Source: an uncultured Saprospiraceae bacterium (GTDB taxonomy: Bacteria > Bacteroidota > Bacteroidia > Chitinophagales > Saprospiraceae). From it: a stretch of DNA of 11,190 nucleotides. The notes beneath the pieces are model-generated. The model was not told the origin of the DNA. It searched no databases and saw nothing but the letters and a program-made list of their open reading frames with translations. The stretch spans positions 1 through 11,190 of the forward strand of contig CAJQNM010000487.1 of the NCBI GenBank assembly GCA_905479665.1, written 5' to 3'. A program made the translations under genes and the position numbers. Shown here piece after piece: positions 1 through 7,007 of this stretch (the first letter of the stretch is position 1; every line of letters begins with the position of its first letter).

Positions 1-84
1 CATTCAGATTCAATGAATCGGAGCAACTAAACTCTCAATAATTACAATAAACATGTTGCTTAACTTATTTTCGCTCGTGACGAC

Positions 85-126
85 TGGTATACATTTCGAT
101 GACAGAGTGGTATACTTTTCGGTGGC
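85..126. repeat. Tandem TGGTATAC direct repeats, possible IS21-type element end
   Basis: Two imperfect copies of about 19 nt, TGGTATACATTTCGATGAC (85-103) and TGGTATACTTTTCGGTGGC (108-126), are spaced 23 nt apart. Multiple short direct repeats inside the termini are a feature of IS21-family elements, so this may be the right-hand end of such an element lying to the left of the window, finishing near 125 at a CA dinucleotide. A frame open from position 1 to a TAA at 28-30 could be the tail of a gene of that element, but nine residues are too few to identify it. The repeats are seen directly; the assignment to IS21 is inference. Confidence 0.35.
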
Positions 127-594
127 AATCTACAAATATTAGTGATCTCAGTGTTTACGGTAACCCAATCATATGTGTTCGAAACAAACCAACATCAATA
201 GCGACAGAGCTCGAGGGGTATGATTTGTGTCCTTGATGGGGAGTATCGAGGAGGGGGCAGGCTACGTCAGATTTTAGAGAATGTCCTATTTATAGCGCAG
301 CAATGCGGCCATTATATGAACGAGCACACGAGTATCCCAAAGGGCCTGTGCGTAACTACGGGCCTAACTATATCTTGTTTAAACCCTCTGATCGCTACTA
401 TGCTCCCACACAGGTTACATGGACGCAATAGATACTACTTCCATTAAACTAAACACTTCCTAAACAAAACATATAAACTGCAAATAATCGGGTTTAGGCA
501 GTTGATAAGTATTTGGGTACGACGTTGGTTTCATTATTAATCTTGATACTCACCCTTCAACAAACTCACAAAAAGCCGTCATCCACATCATGCC
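127..594. other. Non-coding or decayed region downstream of the operon
   Basis: I see no convincing complete gene, RNA gene or tRNA here. An ATG-started frame at 220-447 (75 codons, plus strand) gives an unremarkable product. A different plus frame, open without an ATG from 237 to a TAG at 429-431, gives a more protein-like sequence rich in Tyr and Pro (for example PLYERAHEYPKG and YILFKPSDRYY) and may be a relic of a lost gene. A weak inverted repeat lies at 472-507. The stretch reads as intergenic DNA between a possible insertion element and the operon end. Confidence 0.4.
472..507 (-). terminator. Weak candidate terminator hairpin after the operon
   Basis: Arms TATAAACTGC (472-481) and GCAGTTGATA (498-507) pair at 9 of 10 positions around a 16-nt loop, about 90 nt beyond the ATPase stop codon. 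Read on the minus strand, the hairpin is followed by a T-rich stretch (TGTTTTGTTT). The stem is AT-rich and the loop is large, so it would be a poor intrinsic terminator. It is the only hairpin I noticed between the operon and the repeats at 85-126. Confidence 0.2.
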
Positions 595-2667
595 CTAATT
601 GAGATCACTAATGAGCTGCCTATACTCACCGATATCCTCCTCAAGAGACCTTAGCAAATCTGATCTTTGCTCCGCACTGTAGTTGGGGAAAATAGTAGGC
701 AGAAGAGATATATCTTTTGGAATTAAATTTGTAGCCATCTCCAGATGTCTTGCTGCTTGTCCATACTCTCTGTATTTGGCCAATCCTTCCGCTTTTTTCA
801 GCAGTTCCAAAAATTTGTTATTTATGGTGACTGCCAGTTGATTTTTCTTGTTTTGAAGTAGTTGATCAGACAAATCGATACGATATGCACTGTCGTAAAG
901 GACCAAAGCGCTAGCCAGCAGCACCTCTTGGTCGACCTTCTCGTCGATAGCTTGCCTATTTTTCTGTTCAGCAGCGGTGGTCAGCAAATCCAATTTTTTC
1001 AAGAGCAGTATCATCGAATCTGCCTGGGAGGTATGCAAGGCATTACCGTTCTGCCGGATCGATTCCAGTCGATCTAGTGCACGTGAGTAATTGCCATTGT
1101 TCTTATCAATATTGCAGTCTTTCATTGCCACCTCAAAAGCCTTCTCCTTCTCAGTTTGTAGCAGGTTGTTCCGTGTCCACACTCCATATATACCCATTAA
1201 AATTGCGAGTACTGCAACGGCAAGGATCCATCTAGTAAAAACGCTCTGTCTCTCAGCTGCTTGTGTTTGCGTATGGAGGAGAGCTTGCGTCTTCCTAAGC
1301 TCCTCATCTCTTCGCCACTTCTCTTTCAGGTCCTCAGCCTCTGCATTTTCTTTGCTGCGATCTACAAATTCAATAAGATCTGCACCAAGCTGCATGGTAG
1401 GCAATACTCGCTGAAAGGAATCCAGCTGTCGCTGACTCAAGTATTGCCCAGTCTGTTCATACTCTATATGAGCATTATGAATCCTTTGCCTCACTTCATG
1501 TTTAAGGCGCTGGTCGGTGGTGCGTTGACGCTCTATGAGTTCTGCCAGCGTATCATGAGCCAGTTCATAATAGTCCTTGTCCGATCGAATAAGTCGACTA
1601 CGTTCAAGTTGGTTGAGGCATTCCGTAAGTATCTTCGATGATAGGTTAGGAATAAACTCAGTATCCGCTTCGTGCACCGCAATCTGATTGCTGTCTTCAA
1701 TCGTATTGAATCGCAATGGTCTTTTGGTTCCATCATGTGAGACAAAACCATCAAGTACCTGACTAACAATATCGTCAGGTAAATTAGGATCATTATCTGA
1801 GATTATTTTCTGAATTCTTCTCAATTGATTGCTAAGAAATTCTGGAAGAACATCATCGATTCCACCAAAGGCATGGATTTCTTCTCTGGTAATTTCCAAC
1901 GGTGGAAATTCTTCATCCGGATCGACATTCGGATAGGTTCGTCGGTAGTCGATCTTGTACAACATATCGAGGTACACCTGGACAAAGGGTAGTTGGATAC
2001 CTGATCGACCTTGGCTTATTTTATCAATGATCAACTGATAACCTTGCTCGCCAGCCATGGGCAAAGTAATATTGAATTTTTCAAAGGATGACTTCAGAAT
2101 AATCATCATTTTTTTGACCGTGATCGGCTCTACCCGCAAGGAATGATCATATAGGCCGGGAATGCTCTTCTCAAAATGATAAAGATGACCTAAATATTCC
2201 TCCCTCATAATGAGGAGGATTCGGCAGGAAATATTCGCTTGGTATAGGGCCTTCACATGACCGATAAATGTTGCCTTCTCATGGTCCGAGCCATAAATAA
2301 ATAACTCTTCAAACTGATCAAAAATCAAATAGATGGGACGCAAAGATTGATTAAAGATGGCATTTGTAGACTCTACTGGGTCACTATTGATGTCACCATC
2401 AAATTTATCATTCAAGGAAGATAGTAGTGATTCATTGATGTTTTCATACCTCCGGATGTATATCGGCAACCAATCGGGTCCATCAAATTTACTTGCCAAA
2501 CCACAGCGTACTAAACTTGTCTTTCCCGTGCCGGAGCGACCATAAATGAGGATAAGACGGGATTGAAAAACCATATTGTACAAAGCTTCGATTTCCTGGT
2601 CTCGACCGAAAAAGGAGTCCTTGTCCTCCAAAGTAAAAGCATCCAACAGTTTGAAGGGACTATTCAT
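595..2667 (-). CDS. nSTAND-type ATPase with one transmembrane helix
   Basis: This is a signalling P-loop ATPase of the STAND class. Using the start at 2667 (690 aa), residues 4-25 carry the PFKLLDAF..FFGRD lead-in typical of Bacteroidota nSTAND proteins. Walker A is GRSGTGKT at about 43-50, Walker B is LIFDQFEEL at about 114-122 (Asp117), and a LLIMREEYL sensor-like strand follows at about 151-159. A winged-helix-type segment with ELAHDTLAELI lies at about 368-378. One hydrophobic helix, WILAVAVLAILMGIYGVW, spans about 480-497. The last 190 residues are helical and TPR-like (for example AKYREYGQAARHLEMA). The open frame extends upstream to 2706, but the Met at 2667 is preferred: it gives an 8-nt overlap (ATGAATAG) with the CHAT gene and begins just before the conserved PFK motif. 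The ATPase core should be cytoplasmic and the C-terminal part extracytoplasmic. It probably senses a signal and controls the neighbouring CHAT protease. The fold and class are well supported; the role is inferred from the family and the neighbour. Confidence 0.88.
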   Translation of the reverse strand: MNSPFKLLDAFTLEDKDSFFGRDQEIEALYNMVFQSRLILIYGRSGTGKTSLVRCGLASKFDGPDWLPIYIRRYENINESLLSSLNDKFDGDINSDPVESTNAIFNQSLRPIYLIFDQFEELFIYGSDHEKATFIGHVKALYQANISCRILLIMREEYLGHLYHFEKSIPGLYDHSLRVEPITVKKMMIILKSSFEKFNITLPMAGEQGYQLIIDKISQGRSGIQLPFVQVYLDMLYKIDYRRTYPNVDPDEEFPPLEITREEIHAFGGIDDVLPEFLSNQLRRIQKIISDNDPNLPDDIVSQVLDGFVSHDGTKRPLRFNTIEDSNQIAVHEADTEFIPNLSSKILTECLNQLERSRLIRSDKDYYELAHDTLAELIERQRTTDQRLKHEVRQRIHNAHIEYEQTGQYLSQRQLDSFQRVLPTMQLGADLIEFVDRSKENAEAEDLKEKWRRDEELRKTQALLHTQTQAAERQSVFTRWILAVAVLAILMGIYGVWTRNNLLQTEKEKAFEVAMKDCNIDKNNGNYSRALDRLESIRQNGNALHTSQADSMILLLKKLDLLTTAAEQKNRQAIDEKVDQEVLLASALVLYDSAYRIDLSDQLLQNKKNQLAVTINNKFLELLKKAEGLAKYREYGQAARHLEMATNLIPKDISLLPTIFPNYSAEQRSDLLRSLEEDIGEYRQLISDLN

Positions 2668-4402
2668 AGAGCTCTTGCACAGGCTTTTTAAAAAGTGAGG
2701 TAGCAAAGGCGCTAATTTGTCTTTTTATAGGTTGAAGTTTTGCATCGTCGACCATGAGCACTGCTTCATGAGGTTTGTATACATGCTTAAAACAGAAGGT
2801 GTCTCTATCTGGAAGGTAATATTGAAAAAATCGAAGTTTAGCCTCATCGGATTGTCGATTCTCAAACGCATTTTCGTCGAAAATAAATGGAGATAAATTA
2901 AGGTACCGCGTACCTCCCTTAGAATCCTCATTCATTAAGAGCACGGAAGAATTGTCTAGGAAAGTTTCATGTGCTTCCTCTTCGGTTTCCAAGCCTACAA
3001 AGGTCTGGACTAATTTGATGACTCGATGCTTGAATATGGGCTTTTTGAAGTGTTTATAATTGATTACCCCGATATCTTTTACTGAAATGACCGTGTAATT
3101 AATAATGAAAGCGAGTTCGTCAAATAGCTCTGCCAGATTCTTTTCAGCATCAATACAGTGCTGATTTATGATATTTTGCGAAAGCTCTTCCGGGTCCTGT
3201 ATTTGAGTATCTACGGCATCAAAGTAGTGACATAGATCTCGAATGTGACGAAGTGATACCTCACTTAGTTGATTCATATTTTCTATAAAGGGCTTGTATC
3301 TAGCGGTGGTTAAGAATTCTATCGACTTCTCAATAATATCGAGGAGACCGGCCGAGCTCAGACGAGTTCGCTTAGAAGTGAAAAGATGGGCTATGCTAGT
3401 CGTCAAATTTTCGGGTACGGTTGGCTCGTGTTCATTGAGAAAATCCCAAAGCTCGGCAAGGGATGCAAAACCGATGAGTTCGATCATCGTTTGAAACGTC
3501 ATATGCAATTGACTTAATCGATTGACCCCAGGCTTATCGTAGAATACCAATGACGAATCTGTATCTGACTTGACGATGAGCTTCCGAAGTTGTTGGCTTA
3601 CAGGGTGTGGTAGACATTCCAAGATGGCGATCTTTTTATTCGAATATGTTACTTCGATATCTGCAGATTCTGCTGAAAATATCTTACGACAGTTTTCACT
3701 ATAGGGAGCAAAGCTTCGAATCAATTCATCGATTAAATATTTATTTATTGAGAAATCTCCGGGAGGTTTAGGATCCATCGGAGTCACGGGAAATCGCCAT
3801 TCAAGATCAATGTCATTGGATGCGAAGAGTCCCCACGAATCGCGCGTTAAATCGCCTGCATGAGATTCAGACCGCACCTCGATGATGTTGGGCGACATCG
3901 TCTGTGCGGCTCCTAAACCTGCGGTAAAGGAATTCGAGATACTGTTGAGTCGTCCGAGCATTTCCTGATAGAATTCCTTCGAAAATTCAGAAGCCTTTTG
4001 ATCACCAATGGGAGAATGGGTTGCAATGATGACTGGATGAGACTTAATCTCTTGAAGCTGTTTGACCTGGTCGCTCGTTGAGCATCCATTTAAGACAATG
4101 AGTTTCAACTTTGGGCACTGACCTAAAAGCGTGGCTATACCGCGGCCGTGCGTTTCTTGATCTTCAAGCAAAATTTTATGAGCCCCCGCGTGCCCACTAA
4201 AGTGAAAAAGGATCAGATCATCTTTGAGTTCGGAAAGGTGGCTCACAAGGTTCTCTCGGGTGGCATAAGAATCTCTGTGTATGTGCACATGGCCTTTCAA
4301 TTGGCGCTGCAAGAAAAGGCGATATATGGTCTCGTCTTCTTCTCGGAGATGGGGCAATGGTACTTGATGACTATTCGAAAAGGCCAGAAAAACATAATCC
4401 AT
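2660..4402 (-). CDS. CHAT-domain caspase-like protease
   Basis: This is a predicted cysteine peptidase of the CHAT (caspase HetF associated with TPRs) family. Residues 1 to about 195 form the CHAT domain. The catalytic His71 lies in ILFHFSGHAG and the catalytic Cys107 in LIVLNGCST. These are followed by the usual HSPIGDQKASEFSKEFY segment (about 129-145), an AGLGAAQ helix and a closing RDSWGLF at about 187-193. Both catalytic residues are intact. Residues of about 215-580 form a mixed, largely helical region that I do not recognise; it is a candidate regulatory or ATPase-contact domain. There is no signal peptide or membrane segment, so the protein is cytoplasmic. It starts 2 nt after the WD40 gene stops and its last 8 nt overlap the ATPase start. 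In known CHAT-nSTAND pairs the ATPase gates proteolysis in conflict or cell-death responses. That role is inferred here, and no substrate is visible in the window. Confidence 0.9.
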   Translation of the reverse strand: MDYVFLAFSNSHQVPLPHLREEDETIYRLFLQRQLKGHVHIHRDSYATRENLVSHLSELKDDLILFHFSGHAGAHKILLEDQETHGRGIATLLGQCPKLKLIVLNGCSTSDQVKQLQEIKSHPVIIATHSPIGDQKASEFSKEFYQEMLGRLNSISNSFTAGLGAAQTMSPNIIEVRSESHAGDLTRDSWGLFASNDIDLEWRFPVTPMDPKPPGDFSINKYLIDELIRSFAPYSENCRKIFSAESADIEVTYSNKKIAILECLPHPVSQQLRKLIVKSDTDSSLVFYDKPGVNRLSQLHMTFQTMIELIGFASLAELWDFLNEHEPTVPENLTTSIAHLFTSKRTRLSSAGLLDIIEKSIEFLTTARYKPFIENMNQLSEVSLRHIRDLCHYFDAVDTQIQDPEELSQNIINQHCIDAEKNLAELFDELAFIINYTVISVKDIGVINYKHFKKPIFKHRVIKLVQTFVGLETEEEAHETFLDNSSVLLMNEDSKGGTRYLNLSPFIFDENAFENRQSDEAKLRFFQYYLPDRDTFCFKHVYKPHEAVLMVDDAKLQPIKRQISAFATSLFKKPVQELYE

Positions 4403-4404
4403 AT

Positions 4405-6141
4405 CTAATCGTTTTTTCCTCCCTTGTATTTTGTTCTTATTTCTTCCGGATCGGGACCTTCTATCTGTCCAGACCGAAGTAAAGCTATTGCTGTATTCGG
4501 TAATGGGTACTTTACTATATTTTGATTGTTGTGAAGTACGAAAAAAGACTCCCCGTCACGAGCAAAAAAAGCGGAGACAGCTGGTTGGGATCCAGAGTGG
4601 ATCTCCATAAGCGGGCTGCCTATTTTATCCCACAGAAAAATTGTCCCGGAGGTTGCTGAACCCAAGAGAAAGTCTCCACTACTGTGGTATTCTATTGAAT
4701 GCAGTTTCTCACCCTCATGCAATGTAGTTGTGCTAATATTATTTAATTGCTTACGGTAGAGCAGTGTACTATTATCCTGTGTCACTGCAATGAAATGCTC
4801 TTCCTCGGGGTCGCAGATGATATGTGAGATTGGAGCCTTCGGTTTTGGGAAAGCAATAATCTCGTTCCCAGATAATGTAAAGAGGGCCATTTGGTGGTTT
4901 TCTGCAACCAGTAGGTGTTCTCCACTGGGAGTAAAAATCGCAGTATTCCACTGACTGTCTTCGCGACCAATCGAAGCAGTGGCTTCTCCTTCAGAATCCA
5001 AGATTTGAATTTGGCCTTTGGTAGGTACAATTGCCACAATCTTTTGGGAAGGGTTGAAGAGCAGATCTTTTATGTAGGGTCGGTACGTGGTGAATTCTCT
5101 CAATAGTCGCCCCATATTGTCCCAGATGGTGAGATTTCCTTGGGAGCTCCTACAAAAAGTGGGACCGGAGGCTCCTAATGAGACGGCCTGGAGAATGCGT
5201 TCGCCCTTCGATTTCCATCGAATGTATTGACTACTTCCATGTTCCAGGTAATATAGTGAACCGTCATAAGTGGCCCACAGCAAGCTGCCGCTCTGTCTGT
5301 TATACTGGACCAGGTGGCTTCCTCCGGTGCTGTATTTTCCCTTTGATCTAATTTGGCTTTCAGATGTGGAAAAAAGAAATAATGAGTCAGGTGTCGCAAC
5401 GGCCAACTCACCAGAGACACTGTAGTCAGCAGCTAAAACGGATCTTGGGCTTAGATCGATACGTCTATGCTCTTTTTGAATAGTTTCTATGACCAATACT
5501 TCACCACCTTCTCCCAATGCCAGAAGTTCGTGTAGCCTTCCTGACTCGAAGAAATTAGAAATATTCTTATCGTGACTATATATCGTGTCACCCATGGTCA
5601 GGCCGGTGAATTGAGTGAATGTCCGATAGGTTTCGGGATAGATCGTATCAGGTTTCACTTCGAGTGCAGCAAACGCTAAAACAAGAGCTTCTTTCATTTC
5701 ATTATTGCGTTTAGCCTCTTGGGCCTGCAATGTATATAGGGTAGATTCTGTCCTTTTTCTTTGTTGCTCAGACTTTTCAAGCTCGATCTTCAGGTTATTG
5801 GCTTGCTGCTTGATCGTATCTTGATATATCTGGCTCTGCCTTAATAATCCATCAACTCTCGTTTTGGCTGCCTCCATACTGTCCTTCAATTCAATCTGTT
5901 TCTTTAGGGAGGTTTCTAGGGCCAGGACCCATTTGTCAGATGATTTTTTAATAAGGCTGTCGAGGATATCAGAGGTAGGTTTATCGTAGCAGTAACCGGC
6001 GCTGATGAATTTTTCTATTGATTCACGATAATCGTTATCGTTGAATAACTCGATACCCTGATCAAGTAGATCTTGATAGCAAGCGTCTTGGCACCAGGAG
6101 GTCTGTGTAATAAGTAGCAGAATAGTCAGAAGCCGCCACAT
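4405..6141 (-). CDS. Secreted WD40-like beta-propeller protein with coiled coil
   Basis: The 578-aa product starts with a short signal peptide (LLTILLLITQTSWCQ, about 4-18). A TPR-like helix pair follows at about 21-50 (QGIELFNDNDYRESIEKF), then a coiled coil at about 75-150 rich in Lys, Gln and Glu. Next is a helical segment, EALVLAFAALEVKPDT, at about 151-166. Residues of about 190-550 form repeated four-strand units with WD-type turns (NLTIWDNMGRLL at about 336-347, GTIFLWDKIGSPLMEI at about 499-514), consistent with a roughly seven-bladed propeller. The C-terminal tail (about 557-578) is charged. In many nSTAND-WD40 fusions a helical ALxLAxxALExxPD segment sits between the membrane helix and the propeller, and the same segment appears here in a separate exported chain. 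The start overlaps the previous stop by one base (TGATG). The protein probably acts in the periplasm as a ligand- or partner-binding platform for the ATPase; that is inference. Cys17 is not in a canonical lipobox. Confidence 0.8.
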   Translation of the reverse strand: MWRLLTILLLITQTSWCQDACYQDLLDQGIELFNDNDYRESIEKFISAGYCYDKPTSDILDSLIKKSSDKWVLALETSLKKQIELKDSMEAAKTRVDGLLRQSQIYQDTIKQQANNLKIELEKSEQQRKRTESTLYTLQAQEAKRNNEMKEALVLAFAALEVKPDTIYPETYRTFTQFTGLTMGDTIYSHDKNISNFFESGRLHELLALGEGGEVLVIETIQKEHRRIDLSPRSVLAADYSVSGELAVATPDSLFLFSTSESQIRSKGKYSTGGSHLVQYNRQSGSLLWATYDGSLYYLEHGSSQYIRWKSKGERILQAVSLGASGPTFCRSSQGNLTIWDNMGRLLREFTTYRPYIKDLLFNPSQKIVAIVPTKGQIQILDSEGEATASIGREDSQWNTAIFTPSGEHLLVAENHQMALFTLSGNEIIAFPKPKAPISHIICDPEEEHFIAVTQDNSTLLYRKQLNNISTTTLHEGEKLHSIEYHSSGDFLLGSATSGTIFLWDKIGSPLMEIHSGSQPAVSAFFARDGESFFVLHNNQNIVKYPLPNTAIALLRSGQIEGPDPEEIRTKYKGGKND

Positions 6142-7007
6142 CAGAAACGAACGGTTAATGAAGCTCCCATTGAAACAGATCCAAGAGGAGTGCTATTAAA
6201 AGATGGTGATAACAAAATAGCAGTGGTTCGATCACAATATTTGCGATAGAGCTTTCTTTTCCTCAGGTGGATCCGCAGATTCTCCGCATAAACGATACTT
6301 GTGAGTCCCAATATTCCAATTCCAATCGTAGTCCAGGCCTTGAAAGTTGAGTTATTGTCGGTGGCTTTTTTAAGATCATCGACAGCTTCAGCAGCAGGTC
6401 GACTCGTTTTCCATTTTTCATTATAATTGGCATAGGCTCTTTTTGCCACCACACGTTTTGCTAGGCCATAGGAACTCAATCCGATGCCCAAAATTGCTCC
6501 AGTAAGGTAGATTTTCCTCATAAGTGAATCACTAAGTGGCTTCGGTGGTAGCCCATCGCTACATTTAATGGCTAGCGAACCATAGAGGTGCGTTCGAATG
6601 TTTAATTTCATTGGTTTATCCAACCAAAGTACTTGCTCCGTAAAATTGCGCCAAATCAACTTTTCAGAGATGCCTGTTTCTATTGTTGTTGGTCCTTCCA
6701 ATCGATGTTTCGAGGGAAAAATTATATTATCAAATGGATCAAGGCACCAGATAGAAAGTTGATATTGGTGGTCTTTAAGTTGCCTTTCAGATTGAAAGTC
6801 GATAATTAAATCTGCGCCTTCTAGTTTTAGTTGACAGTCCTTGAGGAACAGGTGCTTGCCCTCAGGGCTCTCGAAATGTAACGATAAGTTATCACCGTCT
6901 TGACGAAATGTTAGCTCGATCTGATGGAGTTCGGCAGAAATGATATCCTGACCTACGACTGCATGGGCGCCGAGCAACAGCAAAACAGATACGATCAGAT
7001 TATTCAT
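6141..7007 (-). CDS. Envelope protein of unknown family, signal peptide and two hydrophobic segments
   Basis: I do not recognise this 288-aa protein. The chosen start at 7007 gives a clean signal peptide (NNLIVSVLLLLGAHAVVGQ, residues 2-20) and an 8-nt overlap (ATGAATAA) with the Kelch gene. The frame is open back to 7040, but that start would add 11 polar and charged residues in front of the signal and a longer overlap. Residues of about 21-150 are beta-rich and could be one extracytoplasmic sandwich domain. Hydrophobic helices lie at about 166-183 (IYLTGAILGIGLSSYGL) and 224-240 (AWTTIGIGILGLTSIVY). They flank a basic helical loop with a Tyr-rich stretch (AYANYNEKW) and EAVDDLKKA. This pattern resembles the C-terminal helical hairpin of several Bacteroidota envelope proteins, by eye only. 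The C-terminus ends in a beta-strand-like segment with a terminal Phe. It may link the surface proteins to the membrane ATPase; this rests on position alone. Confidence 0.72.
   Translation of the reverse strand: MNNLIVSVLLLLGAHAVVGQDIISAELHQIELTFRQDGDNLSLHFESPEGKHLFLKDCQLKLEGADLIIDFQSERQLKDHQYQLSIWCLDPFDNIIFPSKHRLEGPTTIETGISEKLIWRNFTEQVLWLDKPMKLNIRTHLYGSLAIKCSDGLPPKPLSDSLMRKIYLTGAILGIGLSSYGLAKRVVAKRAYANYNEKWKTSRPAAEAVDDLKKATDNNSTFKAWTTIGIGILGLTSIVYAENLRIHLRKRKLYRKYCDRTTAILLSPSFNSTPLGSVSMGASLTVRF

Noticed and set aside
342..370. Imperfect duplication of GGGCCT and TAACTA
   Set aside because: The copies are short, unevenly spaced and within a possible coding relic, so chance is the simplest explanation.
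220..447. A 75-codon plus-strand frame with an ATG start
   Set aside because: Its product shows no recognisable domain, it has no clear ribosome site, and the overlapping frame at 237-431 looks more protein-like.
1091..1641. Overlapping plus-strand open frames opposite the ATPase gene
   Set aside because: They lie antisense to a strongly supported gene, give low-complexity Ser- and Leu-rich products, and have no domain or start context.
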